64,000 bases of DNA. Origin: Neurospora tetraspora (Eukaryota > Ascomycota > Sordariomycetes > Sordariales > Sordariaceae). The translations under genes and the position numbers were made by a program. The notes below the pieces were generated by a model. The model saw only the letters and a program-made list of their open reading frames with translations, was not told the DNA's origin and searched no databases. Positions 12,058-26,143 of this stretch are shown piece by piece. How positions within the stretch are numbered: position 1 is the stretch's first letter; the number at the start of each line of letters is the position of its first letter. The stretch spans positions 6,138,001 to 6,202,000 of the forward strand of contig NW_026944383.1 of assembly GCF_033439725.1 (NCBI RefSeq). Direction: 5' to 3'.

Positions 12058-15000
12058 TTTGGAAATGTGTTGATGTTGTGTTTTTGCAAGCCGAAAAGAT
12101 GATGTCCTTCCCAAGCACAGTGGATCGTCTGATATGCGATCTTCCTTTGATGGTCAACCCTTCTTCCGCCTGATGTTGATATTCGTAGGTAGGTGTCGTC
12201 GTTGTCGCCTTATCTATTATTCGTTCGCGGGCGTTTATCGTCCTTTGTATATGTATCCGATATTGCTGAACTACCAGCAACTTCCCAAGCGGCTCACATC
12301 GAATGCCCAAAGATGTCGTCGTCGTTTTCTCGAATCCTTCAAACCACCCCTACGACAGTTGACAGCTGAATTTCTGAAGAGGCGATTATTTGGGTAAGGG
12401 GCCGTAAAAGCTAAAAACCAAAAGAGAGGCTGACGAAGTACCTTTGGGAGGGAACGGGAAAGGATTTAAGAGATAAGACAAGCAAACCAAGACCCTGGAG
12501 AGGGCGGCCCTCATGATTGCTCGCAGAAGGCCATCCTCTCTTCCCGCGGCCGCAGACCAACCGACCCGTCGAACCAATGTGCTTGGCTGCCTCGATGAGG
12601 ATAGCAGAAGCTCAGTGTTACCCTTGTCCGCCCCCAAAAGAGCTCTGGCAAAAATCTCTTGAGCCAATGCCAGACAGGCTGATGGGCTGCATGGCCCCAG
12701 GTCAATCACGCCAACGGCCCAATCGGAGGCCGTGGTTGAATGGCACTGGCGGCGTGTAAGCGCCCGCCATCCCCTCTGGTGCTCCAATCCCGCGCGGCAC
12801 AGAGCACGAGGACCTTGGTTCACGGTTGGACTGATGGAATCGAGGGCGAGTTTGCGAGTGGTGAAGTGCGATTCTGGCGGACTCCTGCGTGCAACCGAAC
12901 GACCCCGTTGCTGTTGCTGACACACCCACCTGCTTGTTTGGTGCGAGCTTATTGCTTTTGATAGTCAAAGCGGGATCATCACCATCATCGCCATTCAGCC
13001 CCAAGGGCAAAGTGCATCAGGAAGGGGAACACAAAAGATGCCATCTGCAGTTCTGCACCCACGATTCAAGACACTGGTGCTGTTAAAAATGTCAAACTGT
13101 CAATCTAAGTGATGCAGGGTGTTTTTATTCTTGGCTTACATATTGCAACATGACCATAGTCAAAGGATGATGATGATCACCAACCATACAACAGTGTTTT
13201 GCCTAAAGGCTTCTGGACTCGATAGACGCCCTGAAGCTCTCATCACGGCACGCTCGTGCAATATTTCCAGAATGTCGGGAGATGATCTCTTGACACAACG
13301 GCAGGTGGAAAGGGGTAGTTCAACTATTGAACAGAAGCCGCCAGTGTAGGCGCTCTCCTATGTACCATCAGCAGGGTCATCACCTCATGGCAGCGATAGG
13401 TCTAACTCCAACGGTTTTGGCCCGGCACTTGCCATCAATCCATCACCGTCTCATAAGGCGTTACGAAGAGCCGGGCGGCCATCAACGTTCCATCGTGGTT
13501 TCGAGCATTTTGCCCGAATCAGATGGCCGAGAGAGAGTCAAGAGAGCCCCAACACACAGAGAAAAGTCATCGGTTGCACGCTAGGTATCCGTCCTCGTCG
13601 GCAATCGGCCATCAGCTGCCATCGACTGCGAACCGTACCTATCTCGATTGGCCGGCAAGCTAGATGCTAGTCTAGTGCATCGAAGGTGATGATGGGGGCA
13701 ACGAGATCAGTGAGGGTGACGAAAAGAGGATCAATTGACATTTGACAGTCCCCTGCTCGCCGCCCCGGCCTGTCACTGTCGCTGTCACTGTCACTGTCAC
13801 CACTCACCATCGCCCCGCTGTCCGCAAGCCTCACGAGAAATGGAACTGGAAGCCAAAATGACGGGTAGACAGAACTCGCCAATCACAATTCACCCACATG
13901 GACTGCCAGCCGCCAAGACCTTACCAAGGACTGACACACAGCTTGGCCCCTTGGTCAGTGCTCAAGGCGCTCTTCAGTCTCCGTCCAAAACGGCCCGAGC
14001 CCCGGCGCGATCGACCGCGAGTAGATGACGAGGCGGACAAGATTCCACTTTTGCGGATCCGAGTTCAGCCGGTGAGGGTTGCCGTCCTGTGGACCTCTAG
14101 TTCGGCAGTTGAACCGGGTTGAGCCTACCGAGGTGTGTCGAATGGACGAGGGTTAGGGCTCGGGACGGCATTCTGATTTCTGGTCAGAAATGCCATCGGA
14201 GCTCACCGTACACCGATCACCGTCCCACCGCGCATGCTGCCGCCGGTCCGCCGTCTGTCTCGTGACCGAAGCTGGCCGTGGGCCCGTCATGCAACGACAC
14301 CCGACGCCGCGAATGGAAGCTTGGGGCCTGGATGGGCTTGCTATCCAATGCACAGTCAATCCTTCATAATGTCAAGGTATCATTGTCGTTGAGAAGATCC
14401 AGCACGCCGTGCACGCGACGAAAGGGCTCTGCGAATGGCATCCTTCTTTCGGCAACAGAACCCGAGCCCTCAATTGCAGCCGCGCGTTGTTCGTCGACGG
14501 GCTCTGTACCACTGTTTTGTGATTTGGTGCTGCCATCGGAAAATACCATGGTCATCGACCGTATGGTGCTCAGTAGCTGCTGAGCATGCGTCCGATTTTA
14601 TACTTGTGATAGCACACACACAAAGTGTGCCAGCGAAAATATCGCCGGTTGCCGTGGCTAACTGCCATTGACTGCATGGTGACCTGTTGCCGTGAGGTCT
14701 CATGGCCAAACAACCATGTCGGTGGCTTCGAAAAAGATGCACGTCCAACGGTCCAGAGTATTCGAATTCATCCTTCGACATGCCGCTCTTTACATAACAA
14801 AGATGCTCAGATCTGAATCTTCTGAGCACCATCGATAATTACCCTAATACCACCTACCACTTGAGCCGCGCTAAAGACGTCCGCTGGTTGCATCAGCGCA
14901 CTTCATCGACGATTCCAAGCAGGCCCTCGTGGGTTTTCTAGTGACACGTTAGCAATCCCACATCTCCGGAGTGCATTCCGTTCGGTGCCCGAGAATTTCA

Positions 15001-18000
15001 GGCCCAAGATCGGCGGTCCGGTCGTGGAGTCTTTGCATGCTTGCACCGACGCTTTGCATGCTCGCCCCGAAAATATTGAAATTTTCAACCTCTTCCAGAT
15101 CGGTTGGGATGTCGGCGGTCGGATGAGTTGCCGAACTGGTTGCTGCCCGCCATTATACCCGAGGGATCACGCACCCAAAGGGGGAAAGAAATGGGCCCTT
15201 CCAGAACGCGAGATCGGCGGGGCCCGGGCATCAATCGCAGGCTGGCAGGCACAACCGCACAATTGTACTGAGTGACTGAGGGGGCTCTATACGTAATTTT
15301 GGTATTGTAACAAAGTCTTGGAACGGAGAGCCTTTGAGCCTCTGTTGTCGACGTCGACAAGGGCCAAGGGGTCAGGCAGTGTCAGGGCAAGTCGGAAAAC
15401 CGGCTCACCGGTGAGAAGGTGACATCGACTGGCAATCATGGCTGGAAAAGCAATAGCTTCCATTGTCAGCGGTAGATGACCAATCCATCTCTCTCTGTCG
15501 TCCTGCACACCGCAACCCTGAATCTCGATCGGTTTGGTAAGAACATGGGAGTCGTGATGGAGAGAGTTTGGAGGATTGACAGTCCCTAGCGGAGGCCGGC
15601 AGAGGTAGGGCGACGTTGATTGGGAGTGTGTACACTATGGACAGAGCAGATCTGCCCTGGAAGCAGCAGTCCAGCACGGATCTCGCAGTGGTGTTTTTGC
15701 GCCCCCTGACCGACAGCCTCAAAAGTTGCGCGCCTAGTGTACGTATGGGTTTGACCCGGAAATGACTGCTTGAGGTGGGTATCGATAATTCGGTATCATG
15801 CCCGCCTAAAGGGTTTTGAAGTTCGTTGTTACAAGCAAGTCGTCTCAAACGCGCCGTTTGCCAAAGATGAGAGCACTGTACATGTGACGTGCCGCAACGC
15901 CTGCGCGAAGTGCACAGCATATTCCGTATTGCGAGCCGATATTGCTGCCGTGCAGCTGTGGTTCACTCAGTTTGAGGTGCGCCTGTTTTATTCGGGATGT
16001 GTCAGGTTGCGGCGGCGGCGGGTCTTTCGCGATGTTTTTTTTTTCCTTCTTCCTTCAATTTGTCTTCCATGCTCCTTGCACAAAAAAAGTCATGGATTTC
16101 CGTAGCAAGTGATGACAAAAGAGTGATGATGAGGGCACATTGGCTGGCTTCTGTCATGGTCGCGGAATGAATGCATTGCCGTATCGAGGTACGTACAGAC
16201 GAGGTATGGCTGCAGTCAAATTACACAAGACGGAGAAACCTTGGGCTCTGGACCTCCATCGACCGCCGCCATCCCTGCTTGGCTGTCGCTGCTTGGCTTG
16301 TTGTGGCTCCCGTCTCTTCGCCCTTTCCCCGTGGAGACTCGCCGGTCGCCAATCACCAGTGTGATTTCAAGGCAAGAACGGGGGGGACGACTTTGCTGGA
16401 CTCTGCCCAAGCATTCTCTGTCAGCTGTCTGGCTGCCGAAGCGGCCATCAACCTTGTACCTTCCAAGTCCCGATCGTGATCTGTCCCGTCTACTGACAGT
16501 AGGCGCAGACGCACCCAAGACGTGATACGATACCGCACGACGGTTGACGTTTCCGCGTGACAGCATCCCGTACTGTATCCAGGAGCCCTCTTGCAGCACA
16601 CGACATCAGGTCGAACGGTATCGGTACCTTACAGGACCTTAGCTTACCTTTCGGTCCGTGCCCAGTTCGCGCCTCTGTATGGAACGCAGCGGCGAGACAT
16701 TGGCAGAGACGTTCATCCAAAACTCAAACCGCCTTCCGCGACACACACACACACACTCACACACACCGGTCTCGCTCCTACCTACCTAACCACATCCGAC
16801 CCGACCTCTGCCGTCTGCCACTGGCATCCTGCTACGCCGGGGCATGCCTTGAGGTTCCATCCATCATCCTACGTACCTACTTACCTCACTCTCTCATCTC
16901 ACTCTCTCCATTCTTGACACCCTCTTTCTCTTTCGGTCCTAGGTCCTCGTGCCTGGTCCGTCTCTGTCAGTTCCGTCGTCTGCCCCCCCTTCGTGTGCGA
17001 GGTGACGCCCGACTGTGGACGTGGACGTGGACTCCCAGCTCGGAATTACGGTGATACCTACCGTGACCTCTACCTACTACACAAATCTACACGCACTCCA
17101 TACTCCATACGTTACCTTACGCCTCTCTCACTAGCTGCGAGACGGATCCCCTCGTTACCTTACCTATCCCTTTTTTTATTGCTGCCCCTCGCCTGCTAGC
17201 ATTGAAGCATTGGGGTCTTTGGAAAGCGGACACTCTCATTCCCCCGAGTGCGCCAGCGAGACCACGTGAGTAGGAGAGTCAAGATCTAAACCTCGGGTCT
17301 GCCTTCTCATCTCTCCCGGTGGACAGCGTGAACTCTCGTCGGTCCATAATCACAGCGAAGAGATCCGTCAGAGAGACTGTAAAGACGGAGACACATCCGA
17401 CCAACAAAGACGAAACAACCTGGAAAAGTGTGCCAAGACAGGGAACCCAAGACTCTCAGCTCTCTCTGTGTCTCTCGCTTCAGGCCTTTCCTTGGTCATC
17501 CTAATAACCTGCCTAGAGTAAGACCTGAAGTTAGCAAAAAGCCGCAAGTGGTAGCTTCAATCGACAGCTAGTACCTGAGATTGGGCTGAGAGTTGGTGGT
17601 TGTTGATACGCAAGAGAGATATTGGACGCCCGACGCACTACCATACGTGCCAAACCACGACGGGAAGGGGGAAAATACCATAAAAGCGGTTGATCACCTG
17701 CTCCCAAACCCGACCTGGCAGGCCCAAGACGACAAGCATAGCCCTCCATCAGAGTGAGGCAAGAGGTTCTATATCCGAGCTCCCACATCCCAGTTCCCAG
17801 CTCCAAGCTCCAGCTCAGTCTTGCTCCACCTCAACTCCCAGCTACCATTCCTCGTTGGGATCCAACAAGGGAGCCAAACCAGCATAGCACTCCTCAGACC
17901 AAGCAACACGTACATACCTCATATCTCCATATTTCCGCTGCCCTCTTCGGCTCCCGCACAGGCTCCACGTCTTCAGCCTTCGCCAACCCCGGAATTTTGA

Positions 18001-18880
18001 CGAATTTGCGCCGCTTCCATTCCATGGCCCCAGTCCTGGGTTTCTCAACCTATTGCATGAGCTTCTCTTGTGCCCATCCGTCACCCAACGCCCACGACTG
18101 CCCTCAGCCATAGACTTGGTACCAAAGGCGATCTCGGCTGCGATTCCCGTCTGTCCTTCGCGCAAGGCAGTAAGGTTTGGTTCGGCCCGCCTCTGTGCCG
18201 TAAGCGCCGCTTTGAATTAGCGGGGAGACTCCTCTTCCTCACCGACCCCCTTCATGACTCTGCAAGATACGACCAAGTCCCGAACTTCCGCCGAGGACGT
18301 TATCAATCTGGGTGCAGACCTCCCCAAAGCTTCTGCCTTTGGTATCACGACGACGGTTTCTGGAGACCCCCCTCAATCGTTGACCAACCTCCCTCCGGCT
18401 TCTGGTCGCTCCGTCCCGGTTACTCATCTCAACCATTTCCAGGCAAAAGACTGGACAAAAACTCACCACCTCTCAGGCCTAACTGCTGGGACTCAGGACG
18501 GAAGACTCCCAGGCGTCTGGGCGCCGAATAGCGGGCGGTATGGTCCGATAGCCAACAAGGCGCCTCACGAACATCTTGGTGCTCTCTCGATTCCACCTAT
18601 CTCGGGGCACTTTGGCCACCCGCAGCCGTTAGCAACACCACCCTTCGAAGTTGGACCAGGAGGCGCGTAGCTTACACTAGGAAAAAGGATCACCGCCGAG
18701 GATAAACAAGAGTTGCGACCGCTCGATATCCCCTCGAAAAAAACGCGTTTAGTGGCACCCGGCAGTGTTCACCTACCAGCCTTACCACACACCCCCGACG
18801 AACTCGTTTCCCACTCGCCCGGGGTCTCGTCTCCTCTTTTCTTCTCACACCGAGCAAAACAACAACATCCGACTCCCCGC
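12058..18880. other. 6.8-kb gene-poor upstream region of the histidine kinase
   Basis: No protein gene I can support. The region has normal GC content, so it is not a RIP relic. It holds a CACTGT-type short tandem near 13770-13800, an AC microsatellite near 16740-16768 and long CT/CCTA-rich tracts from about 16770 to 17200 that resemble promoter or leader DNA. Many short upstream ATGs occur between 17.3 and 18.9 kb. The simplest reading is a large regulatory region plus a long 5' leader of the downstream kinase. Unannotated noncoding RNAs cannot be excluded by eye. Confidence 0.5.
18254..18670 (+). other. 138-codon upstream ORF in frame with the histidine kinase
   Basis: Begins ATGACTCTGCAAG and ends at a UAG (18668-18670). 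From there the same frame is open without a stop to the kinase ATG at 18881 and on through the kinase. The peptide (MTLQDTTKSRTSAED...) is Pro/Gly/Ser-rich with mild third-position C preference and has no domain I recognise. The kinase family normally begins close to the MSSVQETQDG segment, so this is more likely a leader ORF than a true N-terminus. It could be a regulatory uORF, an alternative first exon spliced past the UAG, or chance. Confidence 0.4.
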
Positions 18881-21800
18881 ATGCATAGCTTCTTCGCAAA
18901 CGGCATTGCCGCTTCCATCATGAGTAGCGTTCAAGAAACGCAGGACGGGGTTACGACCCTGCGCCTTCCGAAGGGTCATGTCACCACTACCACGGCGCAG
19001 GGTTCAAACAGGTCTTCCAGCACACCAGGAAGCTGGACTTCATCAGAATCCCTAGATGCCACAATGCGCAGTCCGGATGGCAGGCCTCTCGCAATAGTCG
19101 CGCCGGCGCTCCAGGCGATACCTGCCACTGAACTCCTGGACCAAGATCCCAGGCCGGTATTTATCGTCGACCTTGGAAACCCTTTGAATGCCAGCTCGGG
19201 CTTGTTGCATATCGTGTATGCTAACCCTTCCCTCAAAGCCTCAACTAGTGTTTTGGAACTCCTGAATGGGGACACGGCAGACGCAGAAGCAGATAGTTTC
19301 GATTTCGCCCATTTCAAGCTTTGGGTGATAAATTCCGAGGCAAACACCGAGTCGATCGATTTGGCTCTGACATGCATAACGTTTGGCGGGATCAATTGGA
19401 CGTGTTCGACTCTCAGAAAGCGGTTCCGAGTTGTTACTGGACACAGCAACATCGTCTCCGAGACACCAACGACGCCGAGCCCCGTAGCACAGATGCCCCC
19501 AGTACTGAGCCGGAGAGCACGCGGCTCAGTATCAGCCCGCGAACTTTCGCCCGAGCGTGGAGATGCTGTTGATTATTTTGGCCCGATGGAGGAAGTCGGC
19601 TCGCCGCGCCCAAGGTCATACTCGGAGCCTAGGAGCCCTTCGAGGACAATCATCGACACCTCCCTGGCAGGTCTGAACGAATTGCCCATGGTTCTCCCCA
19701 TGTCACAGGTTTATACGACTTTCGACTGGACCCGAATTCCCGTCGACGACCCAAATCTTGGCCCTCATCACCGCTTCGCACGCTCTGTTGACTGGGCTTC
19801 TACGCCCTTGGGGCCTGTGGAGGAGTGGCCGGCGGATTTGCGCATCATGTCAAATATGATCATGGGCAGCCCCCATCCGGCAGCGCTGTATTGGGGCGAG
19901 GAGTTTGTCGCCATCTACAACGAAGCCTACATTGCGCTTGCCGGGAAGAAACATCCGCAATTGATGGGCGCCAAGTATAAAGAAGCGTGGCCAGAAATTT
20001 GGGATGAGGTCGGACCAATCTTCGATGCCGCATGGAATGATGGAAGCGCGACGATGAGGCACGATGACGGGTTGTTCATAATACGGCATGGATTCTTGGA
20101 GGAAACCTTTTTCAACTGGGCTGTTATCCCCTTGGTCGGCGGTGACGGTACGGTTGTCGCACTTTACAACCCGGCCTTCGATAACACCCGGCGGAAGATC
20201 AACGAGAGGCGGATGCTGACCCTTCGCGAGGTGGGAGTACAGACGTCGGAGGCTCGCGACGTGAAAGGCTTCTGGGGTCTGCTTGTGCAGGGTCTGGAGT
20301 ACAATGGACTCGATGTGCCCTTTGCCCTCATCTATTCGGTTGCGGAGGATTCCGAGAGCGAGGCTGCGTCTATCAACTCTGGCAGTGTCACGAATCCACC
20401 CCAGATCATACTGGAGGGCTCCGTCGGTGTTCCCAAGGGACATCCCACTGCTATTCAATCGATTGATTTGCGGACTAGCGATGAGGGTTTTGCGCCATAT
20501 ATGAGAGACTCCATGGCACACCCAACCAATCCCATTATTCTGAGCGAAAGCGATGGCAGCCTACCCCACGAGTTGATCGAAGGTTTTGACTGGAGAGGAT
20601 TTGGTGACCCCTGTCGGACTATTGTTGTCTTCCCCGTCCATCCTACGACGGCTGGAGACATGGTTGTTGGATTCATCGTGCTTGGTGTTAACCCCCGACG
20701 ACAGTACGATGAGGATTACAAGCTATTTGTCAACCTGCTCTCCCGCCAACTTGCGACATCCATGGCGTCTGTGGTCTTGTTCGAGGAGGAGATCAAGCGA
20801 GGCCAGCGGGCTGCACGCTTGGCTGCTCTGGATAAGCAGCAGCTTTCAATGCAGCTTCATCTTCGAACCCAAGAGGCTGTTGAGAGTGAGTATCGCTTTG
20901 CGCGCATGGCAGAACTTGGCCCGGTCGGTTTGTTCATCGCCGATAGTCATGGACGTATCAACTACTGTAACGAGATGTGGTGGAGGATCTCTGGGCATGA
21001 GCGGAGCGCAAGCACCCTCGACGCTTGGATGCAGAGCATAAGGGACGAAGATCGCGAAGGTGTTGTGAATGTCTGGCGTCATTTGGTCGAGGAGAAGGTA
21101 CCGGTGACTTACGAGTTTCGATTCAATGGTACGCGGAAAATTGTCGATGGCCACACCGTTGATACATGGGCTCTGATGAGCGCGTACCCCGAACGAGACG
21201 AAACCGGTGAACTCAAGAGCATCTTCGGATGTATAACCGATATCTCGCAGCAAAAGTGGGCCGAGGACTTCCAGAAACGAAGACGCGATGAGGCTGTTGA
21301 ACTCAAACGCCAACAAGAAAACTTCATCGACATCACCAGCCATGAAATGCGAAATCCCCTCAGTGCCATTCTTCAGTGTGCCGACGAAATTGCCTCGGGA
21401 CTTAACAAGTTCCGGCAAGAGGACCCGGCGTTCCGAGGGCCCGACACTTTGGAGACGCTGGTTGATAGCTGCCTGGAAGCTGCCAACACCATTTCCCTCT
21501 GCGCTAGCCACCAGAAGCGAATCGTCGACGACATTCTGACCCTCTCGAAACTCGACTCGCAACTCTTGCTTGTGACACCGGTCGATGTTCAGCCAGTCCA
21601 GGTTGTGGAGGAAGTTTTGAAAATGTTCGAAGCCGAACTCAACTCCAATGACATCAAAGGTCATTTCCAGATCGAGCAGTCCTATCGCAATCTCGAAATC
21701 GACTGGGTGAAGTTGGACCCATCACGCCTGAAACAGGTTCTCATCAACCTCATGACCAACGCCATCAAGTTCACCCAGGGCCGACCGACACGGGCAATTA

Positions 21801-22974
21801 CCATCAACTTGGGTGCCTCAAAGGATGTGTCATCGGCCGGGCTTTCGTACTTCCCACCACGGCATCCAGACCAAGAGGACCTTACGGACGACGCAGAGTG
21901 GGCTACCGGCGAGAAGATTAACCTGCACTTGGCAGTTTCAGACACCGGACCGGGTCTTGATGAGAATGAGAAGAAGATCCTCTTCCAGCGATTTTCCCAG
22001 ACCAGCCCCCGAACGCACGTCCAATACGGCGGCTCTGGGCTAGGACTCTTCATCTGCCGGATACTAACCGAGTTGCAAGGCGGCCAGATTGGAGTCTATT
22101 CCGAGAAGGGCGAGGGAAGCACATTTGCTTTCTATGTCAAGAGTCGTAAAGCGGAGAACCCGCAGCCGGTTCCGACTGTTGTCGACAACTCGATGTCCAT
22201 ACAGCCACTTCAGATGCGTGTCAACCCCCTAACACAGGCTCAGATCAGCCACCGGTCATCAGGATCAGCCGCATTCTCTCTGCTCGGACACGGCCGGTCA
22301 CATCCGCCACCTACCAGAACACAATCCGCTCCCGCCCTCACGGACGTCACCCAGACAAGATCCCTTGACGTCCTCATTGTCGAAGATAATTTGGTGAACC
22401 AGAGAGTCTTGCAGCGTCAATTGCAATTGTCGGGTAATAACACGTTCGTGGCCAACCATGGCGGAGAGGCATTGGTGGAGTTGAGAAAGTCTCGCTTCTG
22501 GAATGAGGAGATCGCTGCGACGGACGATGCTGCATCAGCTCTCCCGAGGAGCAACAAGAAGGCCGCAAGCGATGGCGGAACCGATGGCGCGCCTGATGGT
22601 GAAGAAAACAACAAGAACATATCTGTCATCCTCATGGACCTCGAGATGCCGGTCATGGACGGAATGAGCTGCACTCGCGAAATTCGTCGTCTAGAAAATG
22701 CGGGCGTCATTACGCGGCATATTCCCATTATTGCCGTCACTGCGTACGCACGGCCTGAGCAGGTCGAAAGTGCCAGGGCCGCTGGTGTGGTAAGTCTTTT
22801 TTTTTCTCTCTCCGCTGATCAGCTTTTTTTTTCCGGGAAAAAGGAAAGAGCGAAGAATGTCTGCTGACCGAATTTTTTTCTGTGTAGGATGACGTCATTT
22901 CTAAACCGTTCAGACTACCCGAGTTGATACCCAAGATCGAAGAGTTGGTTCTCAAATACGATGGAGAGCCATAG
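18881..22974 (+). CDS. dcc-1: Hybrid histidine kinase (DCC-1 type)
   Basis: Exons 18881-22789 and 22888-22974 give 1331 aa; the Met at 18920 (MSSVQETQDG) is an equally good start (1318 aa). Order: disordered N-terminus; a sensor region about 280-560 with family motifs ALYWGEEFVAIYNEAY and FFNWAVIPL; a PAS domain about 669-795 (GPVGLFIADSHGRINYCNEM...); HisKA with phospho-acceptor His about 821 in DITSHEMRNPLSAI; HATPase with N box QVLINLMTNAIKFT, G1 SDTGPGL and G2 GSGLGLFICR; a receiver domain about 1163-1331 with acidic pocket IVEDN, phospho-Asp about 1253 in ILMDLEMP and Lys 1309 in SKPF. The 98-nt intron splits the receiver just before that Lys segment. All catalytic residues are present. 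From memory, N. crassa DCC-1 affects conidiation, sexual development and carotenoid levels; the stimulus is unknown. The very long upstream leader suggests translational control. Confidence 0.93.
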
Positions 22975-25882
22975 TGATGGGCGAACGGATCGGGAACTAG
23001 GTTGCTGCTGCGAAGCTTCAGTTTGACGGCTCATTGAGTCCAATCATCTCCAGCTTCACTCCATCACTACCACAAGCACAAGGCAATGGAACTCATTCAG
23101 CAGAGTTCTATGCTCAGAGTCATTGCGATGGTTGTTCGTTCTTGCGTCTCGGCTGCTATCTGGAGACAAGGTATTCCCAGTACCGCAAGTCTCCGTACCG
23201 TACGGTTGACCCAGAACGAGCACGCCTAGGAAATGTAGCGTGCACGACTACTAGGTCGATGCCCGGGGATAAAGATCTCCGAGGGATATACAGAGCACAC
23301 GAGTACCAAGAGAGGAAGTGTCAGGAAGTCATTGGTAGGAAAGGGCGGGATGCAAGAAAGCACGCCAAGTTGTGTGTAATGGGGTTTCGAAGAAGGTTAA
23401 ACAAATCGGTAGCAACAAGGAGGACTTCGTTGGAATTGTGTGTTATCGTGCTTGCTAGTCACCAGCTGGTACTGGCAGAAGGAAGGAACGAAGGGTGAAA
23501 ATGGGTGGATGAGCGTGCTTGCGGTTCGGTTGCGAGATGCGTTGTGTGGAAACTGGAAAGCAGATGCAAGGAAGCAGGGAACAAAGTATTTTGGATCTTG
23601 CATAAGCAGAAATTTATATACCATACCATTCATCGGCATGCATATTATGCGCCAGTAGCCCATTGAAATTCACTCCTGGCTCATCTCTTTCCGTTCGCGT
23701 TGCTTTCTTGTCTTTGTCTTCGCAAGCTCTTTTTTGCGTTGTACCTTTTTGGGAGTAAAGGTGGTTTTATGAGAAAATAGCTTGTCGGAGGAAGGTGATG
23801 GAATAAGAAGTTATTCTGGTTGAACGACTTAATCACTGACGAAAAGAAACGAAGGTAGTTAGTTACCAAGCTCACCTTTTCAAGCGTCCACTTCCTCGGT
23901 TTTGCTTTTCTCTTCCCGTTCGTTCAACCATTATTACTCCAATCCCTTACTTCAAAAACCCTTCTGAGTCACTCACATCGTGAATCTCACAAACTCATTC
24001 ACATTTGAAGCGAAAGGCTGTGCCTAAGTAACAAACCAACAATTGAATCAAGATCTTTACCTACCTAGCTAGCCACCAGATCTCTCCTTGAACGAGCATT
24101 CAACATTGTAGAACCCCCATTGGACACTTGGTGACTGTCATCGCAATTTGAAGTGTCCGTTCATCAACAAACAGGTGATTTAAGTTATCTGGAGCCAGCC
24201 ATTTGGTCATTGGGTGATTGGTTTTTCTTAACTACTCACCCATCTCTCGTGGAGACTGGAGGATGTTGCAATAGGTCGCAACTTCCACAGCTATCTCCAC
24301 CAGTGAATGACTACGTACCTACTGTTTGAGCAAGCCTACCTTTACCAGACAGAGAGTCGAATGGCAAGTTTGGCTACGAGCTACCTAGTTTACTCGTTCA
24401 GTTTACTTTTAGATTTCAGTAACTCCTTCCCTCATGTATGTCCAGCGGGCGCACGCGCTGGTTAGGACTCAACGTATCAGCACAGTGAAGGGAGTGGCTT
24501 GCCACTTGCCGCTTGGCCGAAGTGGTCACACAAACCGTTGATGAGGCTGGCTGAGGTCGGCGTGAAGTCTAGACTCTAAATCGAGTTATGGTCAGCCGTT
24601 AGCAAAATGGACACTCATTTCCCGACTAACTGGATTAAATGGCTTCCAAAGGACAAGGAAAATAATCTTCTTATCAGTATGTCCCATGAAGTGTTGCTTC
24701 TCCTGTTCGTTAGTGACATCCCTGGTTTCTCGCTTGAAATGGGCGTCCAAGAAACTAAAAGCCGAGATTCGAATTCAGTATCAGCCAGCCCAGTCAATAT
24801 TGGACGGCCCAGTTGGAATATCCGGCTAGTATTTAGTTCATCAGCCTCTGTGAAGTTGCTCAGCGAACAAAACTGTACGCTCCATAGCCCTTCGTGCCCT
24901 TCAGCCTGATCATGAACGATCCAGCTGCCGCTTCAATCTCGCTCATGGATGCCGCACACTGTCAGGAGGACACCCTCAGTCATGGAAAAGACGAATGAAG
25001 GAGGGTAGAAGGTGGTGACAGATATTCCAATCAAGATTGCATGTGCGGCTCTAGGCCCTCTCTCAAGCCACCCGGTGGCTACCTGTCGTGCCCTCTTCTT
25101 GGGAACACGGAATGCCCTTCGAACCGGTTCCCCAGGACGCCACCAAAAGCACAAACTCCCCAGGGGCGGTAGTGTCAGCGAACGTCAGCAACCGAAGTTG
25201 TTCGGGATAGGTTGGAAGTTTTTGTGGGCTTAAAGAGGGGCGTGTCACACCACCAAGCTGAAACTAGTAACCCATCAAAACCATCAGAGGGTGTCAACCA
25301 CACAACCGGCGAGCTTGGGATGAGAAGCGGCCATGCCGAATGTTTGGGACGACCAATACAACATCAAGCATAGCGGAAGCAATTGCCCATTATATTCCGC
25401 TGGCATTTCCAAAGCCACTTCTGGAGAAGTGACCTTTTCGGGACGTCGTTTGTCATGTAATGACAACAGACATTTCCGGAAGAATCAGACTGATTCTGAG
25501 CAATCATCGATATGCTGCAGCTCTAGTTCTGACGGTCTTAGACGTACATTAGCTCGAGGAGCGAGGTCGTAGTGGTGATATCGTGACCGATCTCATTGGG
25601 ATAGGGCTGCACCGCCAAGACACCATCTTGGTGTGAACCGTGGGAGGCCTTGGAAGGTCCACGCGTCAAGGAGGTTTATAAAAGCAAGACATCCACGCTT
25701 GTGGCTGAATTTGCCGACGGAATGGATCTTCTCGTCAATGGTCTCACCTGCTGCACTCATAAGTCATTTTCAACCCCAAATTCCTGCAAGGGAGAGAGCG
25801 AGGTGAAATATCAAGAACTCTCCTGCCTCTTCGCACTTCCATTTCTCGTTCCTGATCCCAATTGTTTAACAATATTCGAAAA
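22975..25882. other. Intergenic region without supported genes
   Basis: 3' flank of the kinase and a gene-poor stretch. The open frames here (for example 23034-23498 and 24607-24909) show no conserved motif, splice structure or codon bias. A TATAAAAG box lies at 25677-25684 close to the candidate small gene at 25883. Confidence 0.45.
25677..25684 (+). promoter_or_regulatory. TATA-like box
   Basis: TATAAAAG about 200 bases upstream of the ATG at 25883. It is the only consensus TATA I would flag in this stretch and it supports transcription of the small ORF that follows. Confidence 0.35.
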
Positions 25883-26143
25883 ATGGCGGGCAACAACAAC
25901 GGCGATTTAGAAAGAGGTGGAGGGGAGGCACAGAAAGACACGAAACCACCACGCTCGCCACTTGGCTTGTTTAAAGGCTCGGTCGAATCACTGACACGCT
26001 GTTTGAGCCGATCATCCAAGGAATCCAAGCCCGCGTCAGAGACATCAGGCAAGAAATACGTCCATACGCCGACTCACGCAGCCGCTTCGCATCTCAAGAC
26101 AACCAGGACGAGGAACATGGACCGGGCAAATGAAGTCCTTTGA
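25883..26143 (+). CDS. Candidate small protein, 86 aa, unknown
   Basis: Single open frame starting at ATGGCGGGC in a good fungal context (AAAAATGGC). The product is hydrophilic and basic: an Asn/Gly/Glu N-terminus, then PPRSPLGLFKGSVESLTRCL, a Ser/Lys-rich stretch, and YVHTPTHAAASHLKTTRTR. No signal peptide, TM segment or known domain is seen. Support is limited to the TATA-like box at 25677, the start context and the non-random composition. An upstream in-frame ATG at 25862 adds seven residues. It might also be the first exon of a larger gene, though I could not join it to the frame at 26205 with credible splice sites. Confidence 0.35.
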   Translation: MAGNNNGDLERGGGEAQKDTKPPRSPLGLFKGSVESLTRCLSRSSKESKPASETSGKKYVHTPTHAAASHLKTTRTRNMDRANEVL